The notes: generated from the letters alone by a model not told the origin. 64,000 nt of DNA from Carboxylicivirga sediminis (GCF_018156225.1 NZ_JAGTAR010000019.1:1-64000); one strand, 5' to 3'; counted from the first letter of the stretch, positions 9,217 through 17,515 are shown. Numbers and translations: made by a program.

Positions 9217-9328
9217 GGATTGAGAGAGCTAGCTAGAATGTTTGAATCGGGAAACCATAAAGGATTAACTATTGCAAATGTATCGTGAGTTCTCTGCCCG
9301 ATGAAAAAAAGTACTGGTAGGATTATGG

Positions 9329-9336
9329 TACATTTG
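9329..9336 (+). promoter_or_regulatory. Probable -7 box for the PAS-LuxR gene
   Basis: TACATTTG matches TAnnTTTG and lies 44 bases before the ATG at 9380. A convincing -33 box is not seen. Confidence 0.45.
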
Positions 9337-9379
9337 ACCTTTTTGTTATTATTGTCGTAAACCAGATACCTCAATACTT

Positions 9380-10039
9380 ATGATATTCCAAGGTGTATCA
9401 ATCAATCAAATAACAGACCGAGAGGCACTTGTAGTAGCAAGTCTCGATGGCCAGATACTGGCCGGCAATAAGGAAGCGCTTGAATTATACAGATACCCAT
9501 CCCTCCAGAGCTTTAAAAAACTTAACCTGAGAGATCTGATGCCCAATGATTTCAATCAGTTTTATCCAGAACTGATGACCGCGGAACACCTGAATATCAG
9601 CAGTTACAAAACGCACGTTAACCGTCGCAGCGATGGTGAGCTTTTCGCCTGCAAGCTACATACACATCACCAAACCATTAAAGGGCAAAAGTATTTAGTG
9701 GGTCATGTGGTGGAAATACGCGAAGAAGTAGACATTGAGAAGATCTGTTTGCAACAGAATATAATTGTATTGCAGCGTGAACTGGAGGCTGAGCGCAGCA
9801 AAAACAGAGAAATAAGCCTTCGGGAAACGAGTCTGCTTTTGGCAAAAGCATACCCCAGCCTCAGCAATAACGATATTAAAGTATGCCATTACCTCCTAAA
9901 AAACTATAGCAGCAAAGCCATTGCCAAAGAGCTTAATATCACTACAGAGGGTGTATTTGCTGCCCGAAAACGCATTCGCAAAAAACTTGGCCTGCAACCT
10001 GGCGAAGAACTCAATAAGGCCTTGCTGCAATCCATTTAG
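9380..10039 (+). CDS. PAS domain plus LuxR-type helix-turn-helix regulator
   Basis: 219 residues. Residues 10-115 form a PAS-like sensor (DREALVVASLDGQILAGNKEAL is the typical first strand pair). A coiled coil spans 118-150. A LuxR/GerE helix-turn-helix spans 155-215, with recognition region SSKAIAKELNITTEGV followed by ARKRIRKKLGL. There is no kinase or receiver, so it probably senses a ligand or redox state directly and binds DNA. Targets are unknown; it is monocistronic and ends opposite a convergent small gene. Confidence 0.75.
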   Translation: MIFQGVSINQITDREALVVASLDGQILAGNKEALELYRYPSLQSFKKLNLRDLMPNDFNQFYPELMTAEHLNISSYKTHVNRRSDGELFACKLHTHHQTIKGQKYLVGHVVEIREEVDIEKICLQQNIIVLQRELEAERSKNREISLRETSLLLAKAYPSLSNNDIKVCHYLLKNYSSKAIAKELNITTEGVFAARKRIRKKLGLQPGEELNKALLQSI

Positions 10040-10062
10040 CAGGCATACTCATCATACACAAC

Positions 10063-10103
10063 ACAGGTGCTGAAGCACTTAAGACAAGCACCTCAACACC
10101 TGT
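10063..10103. terminator. Convergent hairpin between PAS-LuxR and small winged-helix gene
   Basis: AGGTGCT (10065-10071) can pair with AGCACCT (10087-10093), or ACAGGTG with CACCTGT (10097-10103). The T tract is short, so this is a plausible but weak bidirectional terminator. Confidence 0.45.
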
Positions 10104-10123
10104 TTAAGCCTTACTACCTGGTA

Positions 10124-10303
10124 CTACTTGGCCGGCTCCCAAAAACAGCGCTTGGGCGACACAATTTTATTTTCGGCCTTCAATTGCTTCATCGCTTTCT
10201 CCACTTCTTTTCTATCCAAGCCCGATAAATCAACAATATCGCCTGTGCGAACAGGTTTATCGGCCTTTTTCATGGCATCTAATACAGTTACTTCGTTTGA
10301 CAT
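10124..10303 (-). CDS. Small winged-helix-like protein (about 59 residues)
   Basis: The ATG at 10303 (MSNEVTVLDAM) is chosen; an upstream ATG at 10360 adds a run that does not look structured. The product is one compact helix-turn-helix unit: helix ATVLDAMKKAD-type, then RTGDIVDLSGLDRKEVEKAMKQL as the helix pair, then a short wing ending KRCFWEP. Similar stand-alone proteins occur in Bacteroidota, annotated as small transcriptional regulators of unknown target. The function is inferred from fold only. Confidence 0.65.
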   Translation of the reverse strand: MSNEVTVLDAMKKADKPVRTGDIVDLSGLDRKEVEKAMKQLKAENKIVSPKRCFWEPAK

Positions 10304-10519
10304 TTTTCTGGTTTTAATATGAATATTATTTCGTGTTATATTGACAAAAACAGCGGGCACATTGTTTCAGAAATCGCCAATAAATCAGCCTGCACCTTCA
10401 TTCAGTTAATCAACCTCTTAACTTAACATTAAAGATACTATAACATCCCTTGGCATTTTTTGTCAATAAATGGAACAAAGATTGCTTAATGAGGCCTCAC
10501 ACATTAATGATAGTATCAT

Positions 10520-11050
10520 ATGAAAAAAGCAATGATGATTCTAAGCCTGCTTGTAGCAAGTAACCTGGCCTTTGTAGGAATGGCCCAAGATAAAAAGTTT
10601 GGCATACGCGGTGGATATCAAACTTCGTATTTAACGCAAGATGGCGATAAGGTAGGCAGTTCGAAATCGGGTTTCTACCTTGGTGCCTATAAAGATACCA
10701 AGGTGTTTCCTTTTCTGCATGTTAATACTGGGTTGGAGTATTCTCAATTTGGCGCCTCAAAGCTTGATAATGGCGATTACACCCTCAACTACATTGGTGT
10801 ACCACTGGCACTGAAGGTAAAAGTAGGTCCGCTATACGCATTGGGAGGTTCGGGCTTTAACGTAAAGGTGGCCGAAAAAGGTTATCCGTTTGATAGTAGT
10901 GCCAAATGGTTTGACATTCCAGCCTATGTGGGAGCCGGTTTTAACATCCTGTTTGTGGCGGTGGAAGCTAAGCACACATGGGGCCTAACCGACATTAACA
11001 ACGGACTGAACAATAATGGTTTTCAGGTAGGTTTATCCATGCGTTTCTAG
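10520..11050 (+). CDS. PorT-type outer-membrane beta-barrel protein
   Basis: 176 residues. The signal peptide MKKAMMILSLLVASNLAFVGMAQ is followed by alternating barrel strands (FGIRGGYQTSYL, SGFYLGAYK, LNYIGVPLALKVK) and a final strand ending MRF, with terminal Phe as insertion signal. Small 8-strand barrels of this type are common in Bacteroidota, and most have no known role. A strong terminator follows, so it is a single-gene unit. Confidence 0.8.
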   Translation: MKKAMMILSLLVASNLAFVGMAQDKKFGIRGGYQTSYLTQDGDKVGSSKSGFYLGAYKDTKVFPFLHVNTGLEYSQFGASKLDNGDYTLNYIGVPLALKVKVGPLYALGGSGFNVKVAEKGYPFDSSAKWFDIPAYVGAGFNILFVAVEAKHTWGLTDINNGLNNNGFQVGLSMRF

Positions 11051-11098
11051 GCAAGTATGCACTCAGGTAAATGCTAAATAAGAGATCCCAATCTCTTC

Positions 11099-11137
11099 AC
11101 CTTTTCCGGAGCTCAGTGCTTTGGAAAAGGTTTTTTT
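11099..11137 (+). terminator. Terminator after the PorT-type gene
   Basis: A 9-bp stem (ACCTTTTCC 11099-11107 with GGAAAAGGT 11123-11131) runs directly into seven T. Confidence 0.85.
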
Positions 11138-11213
11138 GTGCCTTTGATAAGTAGCATTTGCAAGAGTTTTCAAAGGTCTTTTCCTGTGGCACTTATACGG
11201 ATACTCCGTCTGG

Positions 11214-12251
11214 CTATGAGCTTTTTTGCCTCTTCAGGATTTTAACGATTCTGCTATTTACGATTTCTGACAAGTTCCAATTGTACAGTTTTGAGTCGGT
11301 TGTGTTGTAGAATGCCACAACAACGGCATCAATATCATTGTGGTAGTTTGCAAAACTCTGGTATCCCGGCACCCAACCACCATGTTCATACTCATAAATG
11401 GAAGCATAAATTTCCTGCTCCCCCGGCTCAAATAAGGTTCCATCGTTCAGTGCCCTCAGAAATACACCCACATCTTCGGCTGTGGCCAGCATACCATGCT
11501 CGTCGGCCTTTAAATCGTGAGGGTGCCCCACATGGTAGCCACTCATCACATTGTCCATATCCACATCGCTCAGAGAACCAAAGGTGTTGTTTAGATTTAA
11601 CGGCATTAAAATTTGTTCCTGTATGAATTGAAAGTTATCATAACCCAGCACATCATCCATTATCTTATTAATTAAAAGATAATTCGTATTGCAATATTCA
11701 TAGTCTTCACCTGGTTCAAAGTTGGCTGGCTCGTCCAGAATCAATGCCAGACTCTCTTCGTAGGATCTGGTTGGAGCGGCCCAAAAATTCGGTGCATCTG
11801 TAAAATTAGGGATGCCACTTCGATGCTGAATCACCAACCTCAAAGTAATGGTTTCGGCGTTTTCGATATGTCCCACAAGCTCCGGTAAATAATCCGCGAT
11901 GGTTTTATCCAGCGAAAGTCGTCCATCATTTACCAATTTGGTAACAGCCACCGCATCGTACAGCTTGCTGATGCTGGCAATTTTAAATAATGCATGCGGA
12001 TTGGCTGGTATCTTCAGTTCCCGATTGTGCCAGCCGGCAGCATAATACTGAGGCGGCTGGCCTGCCTGGTGTATATACACAATCATTCCGTCAAATCCAT
12101 GACCAATGGCCTCATCCAACTGCTCCTGAACTGTATTGGGCAGCGGCAGTATCCACGCCTTTACCAATAGCCATGGAACAAAGTACAAGGAGGATATCGA
12201 TGCGACGATAAGCGCTATCCTCAGAATTCGTTTTGTATTTTTCTTGGTCAT
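11214..12251 (-). CDS. Membrane-anchored serine hydrolase, beta-lactamase class C family
   Basis: 345 residues. An N-terminal basic stretch and one transmembrane helix (residues 9-32) place the catalytic part outside the membrane. The SxxK motif is SISK within ALFKIASISKLYDA, and the YxN motif is YCN within EDYEYCNTNYLL. A GGWVPGYQSF segment near the end takes the KTG position. Members include penicillin-binding proteins, peptidases and esterases, so true beta-lactamase activity should not be assumed. A repeat (12336-12482) and a small membrane-protein gene lie upstream. Confidence 0.8.
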   Translation of the reverse strand: MTKKNTKRILRIALIVASISSLYFVPWLLVKAWILPLPNTVQEQLDEAIGHGFDGMIVYIHQAGQPPQYYAAGWHNRELKIPANPHALFKIASISKLYDAVAVTKLVNDGRLSLDKTIADYLPELVGHIENAETITLRLVIQHRSGIPNFTDAPNFWAAPTRSYEESLALILDEPANFEPGEDYEYCNTNYLLINKIMDDVLGYDNFQFIQEQILMPLNLNNTFGSLSDVDMDNVMSGYHVGHPHDLKADEHGMLATAEDVGVFLRALNDGTLFEPGEQEIYASIYEYEHGGWVPGYQSFANYHNDIDAVVVAFYNTTDSKLYNWNLSEIVNSRIVKILKRQKSS

Positions 12252-12335
12252 AATATTGAACTGTAAATTTTTAATTGCTTACTGCCTGTCGTAAGGAGTG
12301 TAAAGAAATTTAAACATACATACTTTATTGAGCAG

Positions 12336-12482
12336 AGCCAACGCACTGTATTTGTTTTTTAACTTCTCATTTTTAAAGTCAAATCAGTAATTTATCGTTG
12401 ATTGCCGAAGCTACAGACTTTACAAAAATAGTTGGCTCACTTTTGCATTATAAGTCATTATTAGCAACTAACTTTCATTTTT
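12336..12482 (-). repeat. attC-like/intergenic repeat R1, copy A
   Basis: About 70 percent identical by eye to 17577-17715. Shared blocks include TTTGTTTTT, CAAATCA, GCCGAAGCTA, CTCACTT and ATTAG. It lies just downstream of the 86-residue gene, as copy B lies at the end of the 232-residue gene. It seems degenerate: the second palindrome arm seen in copy B is missing. The remainder of 12252-12335 shows nothing I can name. Confidence 0.6.
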
Positions 12483-12535
12483 GATATGACTAATCAGCTC
12501 AATTTTTCTTTTTAAATTTTCCTTATGGAAATACA

Positions 12536-12796
12536 TTATAATTCAGCCAATATTGCGTTAATAATTGATGCAAGAACAAAGACTATAATCAGAAACACAA
12601 TTATTTTTAACCATGTCGGAATTGCGTTATATAAGTCTTTTATAGCTTTATCAAGAATAGCACCACTGATTACTTTACCAGGATAATTACCATTAGCAAA
12701 GTGTTTGTCCGCCTTTTCCTTTCCAACTAATGATTTAAGTCTTTCATACTCGTCATTTAAGAACTTTTCGCGGTTTTCTGTTTGTTCTGTATTCAT
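12536..12796 (-). CDS. Small C-terminally anchored membrane protein, unknown
   Basis: 86 residues not matched to a family. The first 60 are charged and helical (ENREKFLNDEYERLKSLVGKEKADKHF). A single strongly hydrophobic helix follows at about 63-83 (WLKIIVFLIIVFVLASIINAIL). It is flanked by repeat R1 downstream and R2 upstream, the same scaffold that surrounds the unrelated 232-residue gene at 17.7-18.4 kb, so it may be cargo of a cassette. Confidence 0.6.
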   Translation of the reverse strand: MNTEQTENREKFLNDEYERLKSLVGKEKADKHFANGNYPGKVISGAILDKAIKDLYNAIPTWLKIIVFLIIVFVLASIINAILAEL

Positions 12797-13002
12797 ATAC
12801 TTAAATAATAAAGTCTGGTTCTGTTCCTACTTGTATGATTTATATAACTAAGGCTTTTAATCTTTTTGGTTGGTTACTAATACGTTTACTTTATGCAAAT
12901 AATCAATACATCGTAGTATGAGATTCACCTTTGCATACTTATGAAGCCTTTCAAATAAGATTCTCTTAATGATCAAATTTAATTGTGCGATATCAAATTA
13001 GC

Positions 13003-13104
13003 CCTAACTAGTCGATATTCGCAACACACCTTCTATAGCACCATATCGACATAACACAAAACCTATCAAAGCTATACTTAATATGTATGTAAACCAAAAG
13101 CTAT
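13003..13104 (-). repeat. Intergenic repeat R2, copy A
   Basis: Matches 18437-18540: both have AACTAGTCGATAT, then CCTATCAAA and an AATATGNATGTAAACC block followed by AAAAGCTA. It lies upstream of the 86-residue gene, as copy B lies upstream of the 232-residue gene. The rest of the 12797-13246 gap is AT-rich, with no gene I can support. Confidence 0.65.
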
Positions 13105-13246
13105 TGGATACTTCATCGACCAATTCATAAAAAAAATGTCATGGACCTAAGCGGTTCACGCTCCCCTCATATGCCTACCTACACAAAAACGCCCACCAGA
13201 CACTTATACGTTATCTAATGGGCCAAAATTTAAAGGGGAAAAAACG

Positions 13247-13891
13247 TTATTTAACTACAATACCAACCTGCTCCAATACCTGTCGTTCGCTGCCCTGATA
13301 GAACAGATTTAAGCACTCGCGCAAATCGCTGCAATAGGCTGCTAACTCAGCCATGGCCTCCTGCTTTTTCACCGAAGCTGCCTGCGCTTCTCCATCTTCT
13401 TTTTCGGCCACTACTTTAAGCTGACCTACGGCTTTTAAATCGCCTTGCCAGCCAGCGACTTTTTCAGGCGTTATATCCACTACTGCTAACTTTTCGATAA
13501 GCGCCGGGGTGCTATTAAGCGCATTAAACGTTCGCTCCACCAGGTTATCCCACTGAGCATAGTTAGTTGGGATTTCTTCATTCAGATACGCCACATTCTG
13601 CATATCCACGTCCGATTTAAAGAAGTAGCGCAACCAGTTACGCGTGGTCACAAAATGATCATGCACCGCATCTTTTGCGGTATTAAAGGCTTTAACGGCA
13701 GCAACGCCCTCAGCCTTCTCGGCCGCCTGGCTATTTAGGGCTATCCTGGCGGTTTCGTACAAAACAGGCCCTGTTGCCAGCCGTTCCTCAGGGTAGACTG
13801 GTGCAATGCGGGCCTTTATCGCCGTGCTGCCATTCACACCTTCGATTAATACTCTGTTCTTTTCCAATACACTTTCTTGTGATCTACTCAT
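13247..13891 (-). CDS. All-helical protein of unknown function (214 residues)
   Basis: No named family recognised, though I recall similar hypothetical proteins in Bacteroidota. The sequence is Ala/Glu/Lys-rich and soluble, predicted to form two helical repeats. Each ends in a similar element: an alpha-helical run with AFNTAKDAVHDHFVTTRNWLRYFF in the first half and ELAAYCSDLRECLNLFYQGSERQ in the second. It has no signal peptide or membrane helix. Base composition is closer to the core genome than its AT-rich neighbours, so it may not be part of the cassette-like set. Confidence 0.65.
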   Translation of the reverse strand: MSRSQESVLEKNRVLIEGVNGSTAIKARIAPVYPEERLATGPVLYETARIALNSQAAEKAEGVAAVKAFNTAKDAVHDHFVTTRNWLRYFFKSDVDMQNVAYLNEEIPTNYAQWDNLVERTFNALNSTPALIEKLAVVDITPEKVAGWQGDLKAVGQLKVVAEKEDGEAQAASVKKQEAMAELAAYCSDLRECLNLFYQGSERQVLEQVGIVVK

Positions 13892-14187
13892 AGTTTTTGA
13901 TTTGTGTTAAAACAGCATGCGGCCCATACCTCAGGAGGCAAGCACTGCCAGCTATTTTAACCGGTTTATAATACATATTGAACAACATAAGCCAACCAAC
14001 ACCAAGCAAAACACCACTCTCCACCCTCTATTTATGCACATTAACACACTACGTCATTAACATTTGCACACCATTAGGTTAAACGAATATAAAAATATTA
14101 CTTATACCTCCCAAAACTTTTATTATATTTTATAAAAGCTTCGACAACAATGCCAAACTGTCATATGTATTTATCAATAATGCTGCT

Positions 14188-14397
14188 GGAAGCATTGTGC
14201 ACTGCTTTGGAGCCATTGGGAAGCGCTTTTGCCTGCCATGTTGTCGCTTTGAGCCACTGTGCACCGGGCTGGAACCACCGGGAAGACGGCTGGAGCCATT
14301 GCGCAGCCGCTGGAGGCACTGAGCGGCGCCCCCGAGCCATTGCGCAGCGGTCAGAAGGCTTTGGGAAGCGGTCGTAAGCCTTTGGGAAGCGGATGAG
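14188..14397 (+). repeat. Ten phased copies of a 21-bp degenerate tandem repeat
   Basis: Ten consecutive 21-base units follow one another with no insertion or deletion (14188-14208 up to 14377-14397). Examples are GAGCCATTGCGCAGCCGCTG and AGCCTTTGGGAAGCGG. The common pattern is a purine-rich GAGCCATTG, then GGAAGCG or GCGCAG, then a GC-rich spacer. The block is much more GC-rich than the surrounding 13892-14609 gap, which otherwise holds only AT-rich sequence (13892-14150) and unassigned sequence (14400-14609). A 75-codon frame crosses it on the plus strand, but I do not call it a gene. Confidence 0.85.
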
Positions 14398-14609
14398 CGC
14401 AGTAAGTAGCGCCTTAGTAGGATAAAACGGCGGGGGAGACAGTTGGGGTATTGGCTGGGAAGGGATTTTATAAAAATTGAGTGGCGGGTTTAAAAAGCAG
14501 ACGGTTGTCTGCTCGATGCTGTAGTAGAATTTCGGTGCTGATGATCTGTGAGAGAGGACGATACTTTCGAAGCGGGGATCAGCCTACCCCAAGTGAGCCG
14601 GACTATGCG

Positions 14610-15098
14610 TTATAGTGCTTCGTGCTTATTCTTTTTCTGATTGAATTCAAAGTCCCCCATTAGCTGATTTAGCTGTTTAAATTGGGACTCGGTAATATGG
14701 CCTGTTTGTTCTGCAACAACGATTGTGTCATTGATAAATTCAAACTCTGCGATGTTCTTAATTTTATTCCTCTTTAGTACTTTTTCAATAATATTCCGCC
14801 TTTCCCGATAAAGTCCTTTTTTAAATAATTCAGTCCAAAATCTGTGTCCTTCTGGATTTTCTATTTCATTCCAATGAACAAAATAGTCACTTTCCAGATA
14901 TTTTAAGCTATCCATTCGTTTGAATCCTTTCCTTGGATTTAATGCATATCCTTTTACTAACTGTCCAAGTTTGAGGTATTCTTTCTTATCTATGTCAGTC
15001 AGTTTTGAAGAAGTGTTTATAATTTCCTGAGCGATTTCTACAGCTAATGCTAGTTTCTGTGCTCTTTCTTCATATGTTTCTCTTGTCTTTTTCATCAT
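14610..15098 (-). CDS. Unknown soluble protein (162 residues), cassette-like cargo
   Basis: Not recognised. It begins with a helical charged stretch (MMKKTRETYEERAQKLALAVEIAQEII), then a middle part with YFVHWNEIENPEGHRFW, and ends in a basic tail. There is no signal peptide or membrane helix. The DNA is AT-rich relative to core genes, which suggests transfer. It starts right after the short palindromic site at 15100-15153 that ends the PrcB-like unit, so it could be the next cassette in the same direction. Confidence 0.6.
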   Translation of the reverse strand: MMKKTRETYEERAQKLALAVEIAQEIINTSSKLTDIDKKEYLKLGQLVKGYALNPRKGFKRMDSLKYLESDYFVHWNEIENPEGHRFWTELFKKGLYRERRNIIEKVLKRNKIKNIAEFEFINDTIVVAEQTGHITESQFKQLNQLMGDFEFNQKKNKHEAL

Positions 15099-15099
15099 T

Positions 15100-15153
15100 G
15101 CATTAGCGCCAACGGCAAGGCTATGAGCTATGGCGGCATATTGTAAGCAGGCT
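15100..15153 (-). repeat. Short attC-like palindromic site
   Basis: Read on the minus strand it begins AGCCTGCTTACAA (15153-15141) and ends GCTCATAGCCTTGCCGTTGG, an imperfect palindrome of about 50 bases between two genes. The first arm is matched 12 of 13 bases by AGCTTGCTTACAA (plus strand 15635-15647) at the far side of the PrcB-like gene. Its last arm shares GCT, CATAG and CCGTTG with the sites near 15650 and 17520. Confidence 0.5.
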
Positions 15154-15157
15154 TTCT

Positions 15158-15616
15158 TTAATTATAATTACACTCATAAATCTCTATGGTTTTTTCAAAT
15201 TCAATATTTAAATCTTTATTCTTTAACCTTATGAGTATAAACGGATTTGTTAGTGCCCATGTTTTACGGCAGCTAACACCAGGATTTCTATAAACCATTT
15301 CAATTGTTATATGCCCTCTGTCTTCATAAACCTTTTTAATTCGAATTCCATGTCCGCCAGAACTGCATTGTCCTCTATAAATTGCAATAACGCACTCTTT
15401 ATTAAAATCAATGACGGGTGATGGTTTTATTCCTTTCCATTTTTTTTCGAAATCATATTTATTCTCAATAATTTCAATGCTTTCATATTTCTTTCCATTA
15501 TTTCCAGATCCGATAATTTCGAAGTCTATAGATTGTGCTTCAATATCATTAATAATCAAGGTTGACATGGATATTACCATGAATGAACTAACTAATAATT
15601 TCTGAATGATTTTCAT
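15158..15616 (-). CDS. Secreted PrcB-like protein
   Basis: 152 residues with a signal peptide (residues 1-27, ending IEAQ). The second half resembles the PrcB C-terminal domain: a strand ECVIAIYRGQCSSGGHGIRI with the typical GG turn, a strand pair, then ALTNPFILIRL. In treponemes PrcB is a partner of the PrtP protease; here no such protease is adjacent apart from an S41 enzyme two genes upstream. Three cysteines (in ECV, QCSS and SCRK) may form a disulfide. It sits alone between two attC-like sites. Confidence 0.65.
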   Translation of the reverse strand: MKIIQKLLVSSFMVISMSTLIINDIEAQSIDFEIIGSGNNGKKYESIEIIENKYDFEKKWKGIKPSPVIDFNKECVIAIYRGQCSSGGHGIRIKKVYEDRGHITIEMVYRNPGVSCRKTWALTNPFILIRLKNKDLNIEFEKTIEIYECNYN

Positions 15617-15634
15617 TTTTATGGTACGATTTTA

Positions 15635-15682
15635 AGCTTGCTTACAACGGATGATACTACGAAGCGTGACTGATTTCCCCCA
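15635..15682 (-). repeat. attC-like site 3' arm before the PrcB-like gene
   Basis: On the minus strand this reads ACGCTTCGTAG, then ATCCGTTGTAAGCAAGCT, close to the arm at 17516-17550 (ACGCTTCATAG, then TCCGTTGTAG). The 5' arm expected upstream seems displaced by the hairpin repeat at 15683-15753; the unit begins near GTTAACACC at 15752-15760. Confidence 0.45.
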
Positions 15683-15753
15683 GGCTGCCGTACGAGTCCT
15701 CTCGTGTGGTTTGTTGTTTAAAATATCACGCGGAAGGATTCGCGCGATAGCGG
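15683..15753. repeat. Long hairpin repeat (REP-like), copy 1
   Basis: Two 27-base arms (15683-15709 and 15727-15753) face each other across a 17-base loop. The first arm contains ACGAGTCCTCTCGTGTGG, which is also present, inverted, at 60250-60276. The second arm contains the GAATCC variant. Copy 2 has the same arm length but the opposite orientation. The form resembles REP elements moved by RAYT-type transposases; no such gene is in view. Confidence 0.7.
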
Positions 15754-15773
15754 TGTTAACATATATATTCAAG

Positions 15774-16082
15774 CTAATTTTCATCAAAACTTTCCAAAAC
15801 CAAGGGTAAATATTTAGATACTGCTTTCATTCCAATTACAGATAATCCTAAAAGGACTGTTGTCTTTACTTCGTCTCTTGTTGCTCCTGTATTTTTCGCC
15901 ATTAAGACGTGCATTTTAACCGCTCTTTCATCATCTGCTATCATTTTCATTCCTATATAAATCAGTTGCTTAGTTTTATTGTCTAAGCCTTTGTCTGCAA
16001 TCAGTGATTTGATAAATTCTGCATACGCTTTTTGCACTTCGGGTGCTTCGTCAACAAATGTTTGTAATGAATTATTGTTCAT
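15774..16082 (-). CDS. Carboxymuconolactone decarboxylase/AhpD-like protein without CxxC
   Basis: 102 residues with the helical CMD fold: LDNKTKQLIYIGMKMIADDERAVKMHVLMAKNTGATRDEVKTT matches the family helix pair. The usual CxxCHxxxA redox motif is replaced by AVKMH, so AhpD-type peroxidase-partner chemistry is unlikely. The start codon overlaps the S41 protease stop as ATGA, so the two are translationally coupled. It may bind or help the protease; that is inference from coupling only. Confidence 0.7.
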   Translation of the reverse strand: MNNNSLQTFVDEAPEVQKAYAEFIKSLIADKGLDNKTKQLIYIGMKMIADDERAVKMHVLMAKNTGATRDEVKTTVLLGLSVIGMKAVSKYLPLVLESFDEN

Positions 16083-17356
16083 ATTTGTTTATTTAAATAG
16101 TCTATCGCTTTTTCGAGTTGAGTGTCCTTGCCTTTTAGCAAACCTTCTCGATTCAGTTCTATTTCAATATCGGGTATAATTCCATTGTTTTCAGGATTGA
16201 ATCCATTTGGATATTCAAGTTTGTAAATTGGAATTGCTAAAGCAATACTGTCGTTTATTAAGTATCCGTTGCCCCATAACATCTGACCAGGAGTTTGATT
16301 TCCAATAATTTTTCCAATTCCTAAATATTGAATTATTCCTGCCATATTTTCCGCACCTGAAATACTCATTTCATCAACTAACAAAACAACTTTACCTTGA
16401 TAATTAGCACCAATAGGCTCAATATAATCTTCATTTCTTTCGTTCCTGTTGATATAAGTTCCGTATTTTTTCCTTTCTGAAACAAATCTTCCGAGCAACA
16501 ATTTCATTCCTTCAATTGAACCACCGTCATTTCCTCTTAAATCAATGATTAAGCCCTTTGATTTATTTACTTTTTGTAAATCATTTAATACGTGTTCTAA
16601 ATCAGCAGGATTAAAAGCATTAAAAGTTAAGTAAGCAATGTCTTCTGAAATAAAAAAACTTTGTGAATTTAGGTGAGCAAGAGGCATTCCTCCACCTAAT
16701 GATGTTCCATTTAGTCGTTCTTTCCGTTTTAATACCTTAGAATGAGATTTATTATTCTCATCCCCAAAGACTATTTCAATATTTGTACCTGACTGTCCGT
16801 AGATGTGCCTTAATACTTCCGCTGTAAGATGAAAATTTTTATTTCTGTCATTAAATGGTGGTTTATATTTTACAAGCTTCTCAATTTCCGATAATGTTAA
16901 GCCATCAAATTTTTCGATTATGTAACCAGCCTTAATATTAGCATTATCTGCTGTGGAGTTCTTTATGACTTTAGTAATTACAATCTGATTTTCAATAATT
17001 CGGATATCAATTCCTATTTCGCCAGAACTAAAAATGTATGGAGAAACTGCTTTATCCAATTCAGATAATAGTCCAACGCCACAATGAGAACTATTAAGTT
17101 CAAATAGCATTTTATTTAGTAAATGGAAAAGACTGTCTGTTTTATTACAATTTTCAATTTTTGCTTTGTATTCATAGTGCTTTTGATTCCAATCAATTCC
17201 ATTGAAATTTGGGTCATAAAAATGTTCATTTACAACGCTCCAAACTTGTTCGAAAATTGATATTCTTTCATTCTTAGTAATTTCTTTCTCATGTGAATTG
17301 CAAGAATTAAAAAGAGGTAAAATACTCAGCAATATTATATATGATAGTTTATTCAT
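16079..17356 (-). CDS. S41-family serine protease, lipoprotein
   Basis: 425 residues. A lipoprotein signal ends at NSC (residues 17-19). An N-terminal helical domain is followed by a PDZ-like region (about 105-170: GEIGIDIRI to GYIIEKFDGLTLSE). The peptidase core has GLIIDLRGNDGGS and the nucleophile region EMSISGAENMAG, with Ser in the SxSGAE context, and then GNQTPGQMLW. C-terminal-processing relatives degrade or trim envelope proteins. It is coupled to the CMD-like gene downstream. The AT-rich DNA and the attC-like site upstream suggest the pair moved together. Confidence 0.8.
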   Translation of the reverse strand: MNKLSYIILLSILPLFNSCNSHEKEITKNERISIFEQVWSVVNEHFYDPNFNGIDWNQKHYEYKAKIENCNKTDSLFHLLNKMLFELNSSHCGVGLLSELDKAVSPYIFSSGEIGIDIRIIENQIVITKVIKNSTADNANIKAGYIIEKFDGLTLSEIEKLVKYKPPFNDRNKNFHLTAEVLRHIYGQSGTNIEIVFGDENNKSHSKVLKRKERLNGTSLGGGMPLAHLNSQSFFISEDIAYLTFNAFNPADLEHVLNDLQKVNKSKGLIIDLRGNDGGSIEGMKLLLGRFVSERKKYGTYINRNERNEDYIEPIGANYQGKVVLLVDEMSISGAENMAGIIQYLGIGKIIGNQTPGQMLWGNGYLINDSIALAIPIYKLEYPNGFNPENNGIIPDIEIELNREGLLKGKDTQLEKAIDYLNKQI

Positions 17357-17515
17357 TACGTTTTATTAAAATATGACTAAGGGTAAATTTATAAAATCAT
17401 AAATTACTATTTATCAATGTTTTAAAACTTATCGTTCACAACAGTAATTAATCAGCTTAAAAGATTAGATATCTTAATCTCTATCTAATCTGGATGTGCT
17501 CATCTGGGGAATGAA

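Noticed and set aside
11214-12251. Antibiotic-resistance beta-lactamase
   Set aside because: Only SxxK and YxN are clear; many non-resistance serine hydrolases share them, so a resistance call is not justified.
14150-14377. 75-codon plus-strand frame over the 21-bp repeats
   Set aside because: The frame stays open because the repeat is GC-rich and has no stop; no start context, homologous feel or promoter supports it.
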